NCBI GenBank assembly: GCA_039933315.1
Contig: JBDTOI010000114.1
Span: 1-13,544 of the forward strand
Reading direction: 5' to 3'
From: DASXRU01 sp039933315
Lineage (GTDB): Bacteria > Acidobacteriota > Blastocatellia > Pyrinomonadales > Pyrinomonadaceae
Length of the DNA stretch: 13,544 nt
The notes under the pieces were generated by a model that did no database searches, had not been told where the DNA came from, and saw nothing but the letters and a program-made list of their open reading frames with translations. Within the stretch, counting starts at the first letter, position 1. Each line of letters starts with the position of its first letter. This document shows positions 5,963 through 13,528 of this stretch, piece after piece. The translations under genes and the position numbers were made by a program.

Positions 5963-8104
5963 ATGTTGTTCAGGACCAAACTCGTCGTCATCAGTGTCAT
6001 CGCGGCATCATTCTGTTTGTCGCTCGCCGTTAAATCCCAAACCAGGTTTCCCCTCGCCCACGAAGCGATGTGGATGATGAAACGCGTCGGCGCGCCCAAT
6101 CCGAGTCCTGATGGCAAGTGGATTGCCTTTTCTTTGATCGAGCCCGCCTACGACGAGAAGGACCAGGTCTCCGATCTGTGGATTGTGGCGACGGAAGGAT
6201 CAGCTAAGCCACGGCGTCTGACTTTTTCAAAAGGCGGCGAGAGCGGCGTCTCCTGGAGTCCCGACAGCAGGCAAATTGCATTTTCGGCAAAGCGCGAAGG
6301 CGACGAGGTAAACTAAATCTACGTGCTTGATGTGGGGGGTGGAGGCGAGGCAGTGCGGGTGACTTCGATTTCTACCGGCGCACGTTCACCGCAGTGGCGG
6401 CCCGATGGCACGGTGCTGCTTTTCATCAGCTCAGTGTATCCGGGCGCGGCTGATGATGAAGCCAACAAGAAGATTGCGGCTGAACGGAAAGCGCAAAAAT
6501 ATCGAGTGCGCGTTTACGAAAAGTTTCCCATACGCAATTGGGACAAGTGGGTCGAGGACACGCTGTCCCATCTTTTTGTTCAGGACGCACAACCCGGCGC
6601 CAGGGCGAAAGATCTTCTGGCCGGCACGAAGCTGGTTAATGAGCGAGGGTTTGCTGGTCGCGTAACCGACACTGGCGAGGAACTCGATCCGGTCTGGACG
6701 CCCGACGGTAACGACATCATCTTCGTCGCCACTACTAACCGGGACGCGGCGGCTTATGCAAACTCGAACACGTCGCTGTTCAAAGTATCCGCAAAGGGCG
6801 GCGAGCCGGTGCGGATTACAACTAGTGGTGACAGCTTCAGCCGGCCAGTGTTTCGGCCGGACGGAAAAGCGCTTTACGCAATTTTCGAAATTCAAACCGA
6901 TAAGAAAGTTTATCACCTTGAGCGACTGGCGAGGATCTCCTGGCCAAATGAAGTCAGAACCTCGACTGGTCGGGGTAGTGACCTGCACACGTTGGCGCCC
7001 GTGATCCTTACAAGTAACTGGGACCGCTCCGTCGGCAGCTTCGCCTTCTCGCCCGACAGCCGAGCGATTTATCTGACGGCGGAAGAAGCCGGCAACGAGA
7101 AAGTCTTCACCGTGCCGGCCGACGGCGCCGAAGTGCGTCTCGCCATGGACATGACTCGTGGCGTCTACACGAACCTGAAGATTCCTGCCAAGGCACCGTC
7201 AACCAAAGTGTTTGCCAGTTGGGAAAGCGCGACCGATCCGCCTGAAGTCGTCCGTCTCGATCTGCAATCCAAAACGCAGCACCCGCTCACTTCATTTAAT
7301 GCTGACCAGGTGGCGAAGATCGATTGGCAGCCGCTGCGTCACTTTTGGTTTACGAGCAAAGCCGGCAAGCGCATTCACAGCATGATCGCGCTGCCGCCAG
7401 ATTTTGATGAGCATAAGAAGTATCCGCTGTTCGTCGTGATGCACGGCGGACCGCACAGCATGTGGCGCGACAATTGGGGCCTGCGCTGGAACTATTTCAT
7501 GCTGACGCGCCCGGGTTACGTGGTGCTGCTGACTAACTATTCGGGATCGACCGGATTTGGTGAAGCGTTCGCGCAGAGCATTCAGGGCGATCCTTTCAAA
7601 GGTCCTGGAAATGAGATCAACGAAGGGGCTGACGAAGCGATTCGTCTTTACTCCTTTGTAGATGGAACGCGCCAGGCTGCGGCCGGGGCGAGCTATGGCG
7701 GGCACCTGGCCAACTGGATGCAGGCGACGACCACGCGTTACAAAGCGCTCGTCAGTCACGCCGGGCTGATCAATCTCGAATCGCAATGGGGAACCAGCGA
7801 CACGATCTATTCGCGCGAGGTTAATAGCGGCGGGCCGGTTTGGGAGCAAGCTGTCACCTGGCGCGAGCAAAATCCCATCCGGTTTGCCGCGAATTTCAAA
7901 ACGCCGATTCTGCTTTCAGTCGGTGAGAACGATTTCCGCGTGCCGCTCAATCAAACGCTGGAAAACTGGAGCGTGCTGCAGCGTTTGCGGATTCCCAGCA
8001 AGTTAATTGTCTGGCCCGATGAGAATCACTGGATCCTGAAAGGCGAGAACAGCCGCTACTGGTATCACGAGCTTCATGCGTGGTTGAAGAAATATCTGGA
8101 CTGA
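5963..8104 (+). pseudogene. S9 family (prolyl oligopeptidase-type) peptidase interrupted by an in-frame TAA
   Basis: The start is ATG 5963, with GGAGG at 5951-5955 and 7-nt spacing, and opens with a Sec signal peptide (MLFRTKLVVISVIAASFCLSLAVKSQT). WD40-like/TolB-like propeller repeats follow (PSPDGKWIAFS, VSWSPDSRQIAFSA, PVWTPDGNDIIFVA, PVFRPDGKALYAIF, FAFSPDSRAIYLTA). The C-terminal alpha/beta-hydrolase domain has FVVMHGGPHSMW, the nucleophile in GASYGG (codon 577), Asp in ENDFRVPLNQ (codon 657) and His in DENHWI (codon 689), so the catalytic triad is complete. Such enzymes cleave peptides in the periplasm or outside the cell. Codon 118 is TAA (6314-6316) between EGDEVN and IYVLDVGG. The frame is otherwise unbroken for 713 sense codons, and homologs are expected to have Gln (CAA) here, so one C-to-T change explains it. 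It could be a recent pseudogene, a sequencing error, or partly rescued by read-through or a GTG restart at 6323. A restart product would lack the leader and first blade. Confidence 0.85.
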
Positions 8105-8151
8105 TCCAGAAGGTCTGGAAGCGAGGGCAACCCCGACGTGTTGTGACCTCC

Positions 8152-8219
8152 AGCCCAGGGTTGCCGCTTCGGCTACCATGGGAAACGACCAGCACAATCG
8201 TTTCCAACCCTGCAGGGCT
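8152..8219. repeat. nested stem-loop element downstream of the S9 peptidase
   Basis: Outer arms AGCCCAGGGTTG (8152-8163) and CAACCCTGCAGGGCT (8205-8219) pair, with a 3-base insertion on the right side. An inner perfect hairpin, GGAAACGA (8181-8188) with TCGTTTCC (8198-8205), has a 9-nt loop. It begins 48 nt after the peptidase stop. It could act as a transcript-end structure, although no T-tract follows, or be a dispersed repeat. Confidence 0.6.
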
Positions 8220-8314
8220 TGTGCCGTTTTTCATAGCACGCCCTTGCAACGTTCACATTGTTACGACATTGGGAATGACAACCCCGTTGGAGTTTGGATT
8301 TGATCGGGAGGTTA

Positions 8315-8416
8315 GTTCGTGTTCCTTTAGTGTCCTTTCGTGTGTTTCGTGGATCGTGTGCTCGGGATAGAAACCACAACGATCCACGAAACACGCGAAC
8401 CTGACGAAGTAACACC
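8315..8416. repeat. 102-bp hairpin repeat element, copy 2
   Basis: The 21-nt arms at 8337-8357 and 8379-8399 differ from perfect complementarity at one position, which allows a G-U pair. They enclose the same 21-nt loop found in the copy at 5214-5314. Orientation and flanking bases also agree with that copy. It has no coding content. Confidence 0.85.
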
Positions 8417-8500
8417 AACCATAAGACGCATTTCTCATTGATCGCATTTGACCGGCGCAGCGATTCGCCGCGAGGGTTCGATCACCGTGGAGGTAATAAG

Positions 8501-8923
8501 ATGAGCGACCGCAAATACAATCAGCGCGGCTATATGAGTAGCGACCGCGAGTCGCAGCGACCCAAACCGCAATCAAAGTCGCAATCAAAACCTCAGGATC
8601 GTGAAGGCCCACGATCGCCACGCATGATGGCGTTTAGCGAGACGTCGAAGTGCACCGCGTGCGGAGCAAAGGCTCCGCCGAACATCAACGTCGACAGCTC
8701 TTGCCCAAAGTGCAACGCTGACCTCCACAGCTGCCGTCAGTGCACATATTTCGATCCCAGCGCCCGCTTCGAATGTAGTAAATCGATCGCTGCACGGATA
8801 GTGAATAAACACGCGCGCAACACCTGCGAACTGTTCGCGGCTCGAATCGTGGTCGAGCGCGAAACTTCGTCAGCACCTCCGACGGATGCTCGTCAGGCGT
8901 TCGCAAAACTGTTTAAGAAGTAA
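8501..8923 (+). CDS. small zinc-ribbon-like protein of unknown function
   Basis: The protein has 140 residues. The start at 8501 is chosen because GGAGG (8489-8493) sits 7 nt upstream; an in-frame start at 8438 has no such site and adds residues of low quality. The N-terminal 48 residues are polar and disordered-looking (MSDRKYNQRGYMSSDRE, then a KPQSKSQSKPQ repeat). The core holds eight cysteines: Cys51-x2-Cys54, Cys68-x2-Cys71 (SCPKCNADLH), Cys78-x2-Cys81 (SCRQCTYFDP), Cys92 and Cys109. That spacing suggests two zinc sites. The C-terminus ends in RQAFAKLFKK. The paired CxxC knuckles and basic tails suggest nucleic-acid or protein binding, but no named family is recognised. The gene stands alone between repeats. 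Confidence 0.82.
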   Translation: MSDRKYNQRGYMSSDRESQRPKPQSKSQSKPQDREGPRSPRMMAFSETSKCTACGAKAPPNINVDSSCPKCNADLHSCRQCTYFDPSARFECSKSIAARIVNKHARNTCELFAARIVVERETSSAPPTDARQAFAKLFKK

Positions 8924-8960
8924 GTGTCTCCGATGTTGCTGCGCCTAACTTTGAACCCAC

Positions 8961-8984
8961 CCGCTACTGCGTGGTGGTACTGAC
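8961..8984 (+). repeat. short dispersed repeat, copy 2
   Basis: CCGCTACTGCGTGGTGGTAC and the following TGAC match the reverse complement of 5076-5098 apart from two substitutions and one indel. It lies 37 nt past the zinc-ribbon gene, so both copies sit a short way after a gene end. Confidence 0.6.
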
Positions 8985-9021
8985 GTCATTGGACCGCAGC
9001 AGGCATGTGCACAACTCGATC

Positions 9022-9174
9022 TCTTATCCCCCTCCCTCTGGGAGGGGTTAGGGGAGGGACGAAGTTAGGGGGGCAAGGAACAAAATATTAGTGCGCGGGC
9101 TTAAGCCCGCGAGAAGGTGCGTTGGAGGGGCAGTGCCTACAAGCCCTCCCCTAGCCCCTCCCAGGGGGAGGGGA
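9022..9174. repeat. MITE-like ~150-bp element, copy 1
   Basis: GC-rich terminal inverted repeats (left 9028-9058, right 9144-9173) are complementary along about 30 nt with a few mismatches; the left one opens CCCCCTCCCTCTGGGAGGGG. The interior has a perfect 16-bp palindrome, GCGGGCTTAAGCCCGC (9095-9110), and no reading frame of note. Over 95 percent of positions agree by eye with the copy at 10173-10327, in the same orientation. It lies immediately past the 3' end of the SDR gene (stop at 9195). Confidence 0.88.
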
Positions 9175-9194
9175 ACTCTATCTTCCCACCAGGA

Positions 9195-10142
9195 CTAATC
9201 CTTCTCGGTATCTTCCATGTGCTGCCAAACGTCCGGGCTGGTGCCGTCCAGATCCGTGAAGCCATACACTCGTGCCAGTTCGCCAGAGGTGACCGACTGC
9301 TGATTCCAACGCTTGCGATCCGGATCCAACGCCAACGAGACGATGGCGCGACCAACGTAGCGAGGCGACTCTGAGAGCGCGAAGTCGGGCGGCGCCACGG
9401 GTCCACTCATCTCAGCGCGGGCCGGATCGAGCGCATTCCGCCAGTTGTCCTCGGAAACACCAAAATGCTCGAGCATCATCTCTGACCGCATCCACCCGGG
9501 CGTGACACATACCGCTGTCGCTCCATACGGCGCGAGTTCGTGTCCCTGTGAGAAGGCGAGCCGGTTCACTGCGACTTTGGCCAGATCGTAATAGACCGAA
9601 ATTCTGTAGTGCGACGCGTTGTACTTCGCCGTGCCATCAGTAACTTCGATGACAAGTCCACCCGGCTGCAAAATGAGTAAAGGCAGGAGATACTTTGAAG
9701 TAATGATGTGAGTATCAATTGCGAGCCGCAGGATCCGTAGACCCTTCGCTAAGTCGAGATCCCAAACGGGCGTGTTCCACTCGGACGGGCCGCCCTTAAG
9801 AATCTCCGCACCCCAGATGTCGTTCACCAGGATGTCAATTTTTCCGAAGTCGTTATGAAGTCGTTCTGCCAACCCCTTCACTTCATCCGGCTGGAGGTGG
9901 TCCGTTGCTATGGGAATCCCCTTCCCGCCCAGCTTCGTCACTAACTCCGCGGTTTCCTCGATTGTTTCGTTACGATCATAGTCGGACTTAATGGCCCTTT
10001 GAGTGCTGGTTCTTCCGGTGCAGATGACAGTGGCACCTGCCTCGCCGAGCGCCGCGGCGATACCTCTACCAGCGCCCCGCGTAGCACCAGCGACTACAGC
10101 TATGCGCCCACGCAGTGCGTCGTGATCGTAAGGTAAACTCAT
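9195..10142 (-). CDS. classical short-chain dehydrogenase/reductase, DHRS1-like
   Basis: This 315-residue cytoplasmic SDR has the cofactor loop GATRGAGRGIA (19-29), an Arg in CTGRTS after beta-2 that suggests NADP(H), NDIWG (107-111) where classical members have NNAG, the catalytic Tyr185-x3-Lys189 (YDLAK), and the PGW turn (215-217). The usual catalytic Ser, 13 residues before Tyr, is replaced: residue 172 is Ala, with Thr168 and Thr171 nearby (EVTDGTAKY). A subgroup with NDIWG and EVTDG exists in my recollection of the family, so this may be a subfamily trait rather than decay. The substrate is unknown. There is no clear Shine-Dalgarno before the ATG at 10142. The gene is monocistronic and flanked by two direct copies of a MITE-like element, so any promoter lies within or next to the 10173-10327 copy. 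Confidence 0.9.
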   Translation of the reverse strand: MSLPYDHDALRGRIAVVAGATRGAGRGIAAALGEAGATVICTGRTSTQRAIKSDYDRNETIEETAELVTKLGGKGIPIATDHLQPDEVKGLAERLHNDFGKIDILVNDIWGAEILKGGPSEWNTPVWDLDLAKGLRILRLAIDTHIITSKYLLPLLILQPGGLVIEVTDGTAKYNASHYRISVYYDLAKVAVNRLAFSQGHELAPYGATAVCVTPGWMRSEMMLEHFGVSEDNWRNALDPARAEMSGPVAPPDFALSESPRYVGRAIVSLALDPDRKRWNQQSVTSGELARVYGFTDLDGTSPDVWQHMEDTEKD

Positions 10143-10172
10143 GCGGTCAATTTCACGTTTAAATTCGATCCT

Positions 10173-10327
10173 TCTTATTCCCCCTCCCTCTGGGAGTGGT
10201 TAGGGGAGGGACGAAGTTAGGGGGGCAAGAAACAAAATATTCTTGCGCGGGCTTAAGCCCGCGAGAAGGTGCGTTGGAGGGGCAGTGCCTACAAGCCCTC
10301 CCCTGGCCCCTCCCACGGGGAGGGGGA
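10173..10327. repeat. MITE-like ~150-bp element, copy 2
   Basis: This is the same element and orientation as 9022-9174: left arm 10180-10210, interior palindrome GCGGGCTTAAGCCCGC (10248-10263), right arm 10296-10326. About seven single-base differences from the other copy are visible. It starts about 30 nt upstream of the SDR start codon, on the promoter side. The shared left edge TCTTAT suggests that the element boundary begins there. No target-site duplication is obvious. Confidence 0.88.
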
Positions 10328-10552
10328 CAAAGCGATGAAACGGGATCGGAGCAATACGATCCGCGAATCACGCCAAGCTACATGAAGGCACACGAAATCA
10401 GACTCTTTGTGCAAAGCCATTCAGAGACTCACCCTCCCCACAATAGGCAGCTCATGTGTTCTCAGTGCCCGAAAAACTGTTGAGCCATGGCTTTGCGAAA
10501 CGCCTGGTCACCGATCTGCAGGCGCATGGCGTCGAATTGCGGCGCTCCCGAC
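10328..10552. other. spacer downstream of the kinase gene
   Basis: The spacer holds a weak hairpin, GGATCG (10343-10348) with CGATCC (10357-10362), which could end leftward transcription, and a 21-codon leftward frame (10527-10462, MRLQIGDQAFRKAMAQQFFG...) that may be the remnant of a protein C-terminus. It starts 25 nt past the kinase stop and has no Shine-Dalgarno. Nothing else is recognised here. Confidence 0.4.
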
Positions 10553-13528
10553 TCACTTCAACTTTTCGTATTCCTTCTTCGCTTCGATCAGCACCGGCAG
10601 ATCCGGATCGGCATCTTTCCAGAGCGCAAGGAAATCCTGATAAGACTGGCGCGCTTTCGTCGCGTCGCCATTCATCGCCGCCGCGCGTGCCAGCCCGAGA
10701 TGGGCCAGCGGGTACAAGACAGAGAGTGGAGACTGGCCTCGATGATCGAGAATCTTCTGGAATTCCCCGGCGGCTTCTGCGCCACGCCCGAGTTTCAAGT
10801 AAGCCTGACCGCGAAGGTATTGCGGCCAGAACTCGGCGGCGGTTTCGTAGCGGACCGCAGGCTCCAATGATTCGATCGCTTGCGGCGCATTGCCGAGTTG
10901 TAGTTCCAACGCGGCGCGGATCACGGGCAGCCAGATCCCGCTGATGAGGGCGTCTTTGGGATACCGCTGGACGAGTTCGTCCCCAAACGACCTCGCCTGA
11001 GCAGTCTCTCCGCACAGCGCAAGCGCTAGCGCGTCACGCGTCAGCGATAGTTGATCGCGTGAGAGCGCAAGCGACTGCGTTGCCATTGATTTGGCTTCGG
11101 TAAACTGATCGAAGATGGCGGCGCGCAACGCCTGTTCGACGATATATCGGGCGGCAACTTCTTGCGCGCCACTGCGCGTCGCCAGGTCAATCGCGCGGCG
11201 CGAGAAATCTTGAGCTTTACCCCACTCGCCGCGAAACGAAGCCGTTCCTGTTTGCAGATCGAGCGCGAAGTATTCGTCGCGTTGCCCGCTAAACCAGGCG
11301 AGCTGGCTGGCCATCGCCGCTGTCCCATCTTCGATGAAGGCAATCTGATACAGATAGCTGTGAAACCATAAATTATCCAGGTTCTGCTCAGAGGCTTGCT
11401 CGAATACTTGTCTCGCTTCGACATAGCGATTGAGACGAAGCAACAGCTCTCCCAGGTTTACATAGTTGACCGCGTTGGCTGAGTTGAGGTTCAAAGCTTC
11501 GCTGGCCGCGACTACCCCTTTTTCGAATCGCCCGATGCGACAATAAATATCTGAAAGGTAAGTGTATGCTCTTTCGTCCCGTGGGTATGTCTGCTTATAT
11601 AGCTCCAGCGTTCCAATTGCCCTGTCGAATTCTCCGGTGGCCATAGTGTAGAAAAAATAGGTGATGCGGAGTCGCTCCAACTCGCTCACCCTGTCACGTA
11701 ACTCGAATGCCTTATTCACGTATTCGGCCGCTTGTCTCGGCTGAGTCGTATTGTCGTAAATCGCCGCTAGTTCTATGTAGGCATACGCAAAGTTCGGATC
11801 AAGTTCAATCGCCCGTTTGTAAAACGGAATCACCTCAGGATTCCTGCCTTTGAGGCGTAACTCCAACCCAAGCGACAAAACCTTGAGTGCTTCAAGCGAC
11901 GAGGTCGTCAGTTCCAACGGGGCGTCGAACCGCTCAATCGAACTCAAACTCTCACCCAACTTCTCGCGCAATCCGCTGGCAGCCTTCCCCAACGCCTTGA
12001 GGACATGCTCTTTGCTCTCGGCTTCCACCTGTTCGCGGGCCACCACCTCGCCGCTGTTGCTGTTGATTGCCATCAGGGTCAACACATAATGACTGCCTAG
12101 CGGCGCAATGGAGCCGGCGATCGTCGCCTTTAGGCCCTGCCGCTGGCAAATCTCTTGCCCGATCTCGACCGTCAGGCGGCCTTCGGGAGAACGATTCATC
12201 AGCTTCAATGTATCGCGCACCCGAGTGTCCCCGAAGAGATTCAAAAACGGCGACTGTTCGAGTTGCACGGCCAGCCCTTGCTTGAGTGTGCCGTCGAAAA
12301 TTGCATCGCCCGTCTTGTTGTCGAAATCCGCGATCAGGATTGTATCCCGCTCACTCAAAGCGGCCACCCGGTTGTGTTTGAAGTGGGAGAAGGAAGCAAG
12401 AAATGCCGCCATTCCCTGTCTCACTTCCTTCAACTCGAGCGCCACGTCTTTGATCGTTTGATATCGCTCCTCGCGATCCTTTGCGAGACAACGGCGGATA
12501 ACTCTCTCTAAGTCAGGAGGAGCTGATGGATTGAAGTCTTTGATTGGTGGCGCGTCTTCGTATATAGCTTTGTGCAAAGATTTGATAAGTGACTCGTCTG
12601 CGAAAGGCCTTTGCCCAGTCACCGCTTCAAACAGAATGCATCCGAACGAGAAGATGTCCGAGCGCTGATCGATCTCTTTCACCTTGCCCTGCGCCTGCTC
12701 CGGCGACATGTAGCCGGCGGTCCCCATCACCATGCCGGGAATCGACTGCTGCGCCATGATTGCCGTGCCGGCTTCACTCGCTAGAGCGACGCCTAATCCA
12801 AACGATCTCTGTGTCTCAACGAGTTTCGCCAATCCAAAGTCGAGAATCTTGGCGTAGTCGTCACGCGTGATCATGATGTTGTCGGGCTTGAGATCACGAT
12901 GCACGATCCCGGCCGCGTGGGCTTTTGCCAGACCTTCAGCCACCTGCTGCAAATACTTCAAAAGCTTTCGCAGTTCGGTGTGCTCGCTATGAATCTTCGC
13001 GCGTAACGTGACCCCATCGACAAATTCCATTGCGATGAAGTTCACCCCATCGGCGGCGCCAATCTCGTACATGTGCGCGATGTTGGGATGATTGAGGGCG
13101 GCGGCGGCTTGCGCCTCTTGCTGGAAGCGACGCATTCGATCCTGATTGGCAGCAACGGCGGCAGGTAGGATCTTCAGCGCGACTTTGCGATGCAGCCGCA
13201 GGTCTTCCGCCAGGTAAACTTCGCCCATGCCGCCTTTGGCCACCAGCGAGCGAATCTCATAGCGGTCGAGACGGGTGTTGGGAGCAAGTGAAGGGGCACC
13301 CTCAGCGTCATTATCCTGAGCCAGGTACATTCCAGCGGCTATATCGTCCGGCGGTTTCTCGGTATAGGCCGCGCGCTGCTCATGCGCAGCCAGCAAAGAT
13401 TCCAACTCGCGCCGCAACTCCACATCGCCATCGGATACCTGGTCAAGATAGGCGGCACGCTCGTCCGGGGCAATCTCCAGGGCGGCATGAAACAACTCCG
13501 TTAACCGTTCGTATTGTTGCGGCGTCAT
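10553..13528 (-). CDS. large Ser/Thr protein kinase with FlgO-like region and TPR repeats
   Basis: This 991-residue protein appears complete. Residues 1-60 form a short helical head (QQYERLTELFHAALEIAPDERAAYLD) typical of this kinase group. A Hanks-type kinase domain spans about 90-370: Gly loop AKGGMGEVY (97-105, first Gly replaced by Ala), Lys119 (VALK), Glu138, catalytic HRDLKPDN (210-217), DFG (230-232), and a TAGYMSPEQ activation segment (270-278). All catalytic residues are present, so it should be active. Residues 394-520 (DTILIADFDNKTGDAIFDGTLKQGL...) match the FlgO-like/adenylate-cyclase-associated region that usually follows a membrane segment in such kinases. From about 555 to the C-terminus there are tandem TPR repeats (for example NPEVIPFYKRAIELDPNFAYAYIELAAIY) that likely bind partners. 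No hydrophobic segment is present at 370-395, so the protein looks cytosolic. The start codon is 16 nt from the window edge with no clear Shine-Dalgarno. Confidence 0.93.
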   Translation of the reverse strand: MTPQQYERLTELFHAALEIAPDERAAYLDQVSDGDVELRRELESLLAAHEQRAAYTEKPPDDIAAGMYLAQDNDAEGAPSLAPNTRLDRYEIRSLVAKGGMGEVYLAEDLRLHRKVALKILPAAVAANQDRMRRFQQEAQAAAALNHPNIAHMYEIGAADGVNFIAMEFVDGVTLRAKIHSEHTELRKLLKYLQQVAEGLAKAHAAGIVHRDLKPDNIMITRDDYAKILDFGLAKLVETQRSFGLGVALASEAGTAIMAQQSIPGMVMGTAGYMSPEQAQGKVKEIDQRSDIFSFGCILFEAVTGQRPFADESLIKSLHKAIYEDAPPIKDFNPSAPPDLERVIRRCLAKDREERYQTIKDVALELKEVRQGMAAFLASFSHFKHNRVAALSERDTILIADFDNKTGDAIFDGTLKQGLAVQLEQSPFLNLFGDTRVRDTLKLMNRSPEGRLTVEIGQEICQRQGLKATIAGSIAPLGSHYVLTLMAINSNSGEVVAREQVEAESKEHVLKALGKAASGLREKLGESLSSIERFDAPLELTTSSLEALKVLSLGLELRLKGRNPEVIPFYKRAIELDPNFAYAYIELAAIYDNTTQPRQAAEYVNKAFELRDRVSELERLRITYFFYTMATGEFDRAIGTLELYKQTYPRDERAYTYLSDIYCRIGRFEKGVVAASEALNLNSANAVNYVNLGELLLRLNRYVEARQVFEQASEQNLDNLWFHSYLYQIAFIEDGTAAMASQLAWFSGQRDEYFALDLQTGTASFRGEWGKAQDFSRRAIDLATRSGAQEVAARYIVEQALRAAIFDQFTEAKSMATQSLALSRDQLSLTRDALALALCGETAQARSFGDELVQRYPKDALISGIWLPVIRAALELQLGNAPQAIESLEPAVRYETAAEFWPQYLRGQAYLKLGRGAEAAGEFQKILDHRGQSPLSVLYPLAHLGLARAAAMNGDATKARQSYQDFLALWKDADPDLPVLIEAKKEYEKLK

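Larger units (their letters stand above)
8105..8500. other. gene-free spacer with two structured repeats
   Basis: No gene is supported between the peptidase stop and the ATG at 8501. The spacer contains a nested stem-loop element (8152-8219) and the second 102-bp hairpin element (8315-8416). Open frames here on either strand run through these palindromes. GGAGG at 8489-8493 marks the start of the next gene, but no convincing promoter was found. Confidence 0.65.

Noticed and set aside
6314..6316. Programmed recoding at the peptidase stop codon
   Set aside because: The codon is TAA, not the TGA or TAG used for selenocysteine or pyrrolysine, and no following hairpin specific to the site is evident. 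A nonsense change or sequence error is simpler.
5214..8416. CRISPR-like array formed by the palindromic repeats
   Set aside because: Only two copies about 3.1 kb apart with genes between them; no regular short spacers and no cas genes.
8438..8500. Earlier start for the zinc-ribbon protein at 8438
   Set aside because: No Shine-Dalgarno precedes it, whereas 8501 has GGAGG at ideal distance.
8173..8621. Leftward open frames across 8173-8621
   Set aside because: They cross the hairpin element and the start of the zinc-ribbon gene, with no ribosome-binding site. Their similarity to the translation near 5199-5441 comes from the shared repeat.
10452..11015. 187-codon leftward frame overlapping the kinase C-terminus
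   Set aside because: It is a frame shadow of the TPR region: arginine-rich, no start signal, and inside an intact gene.
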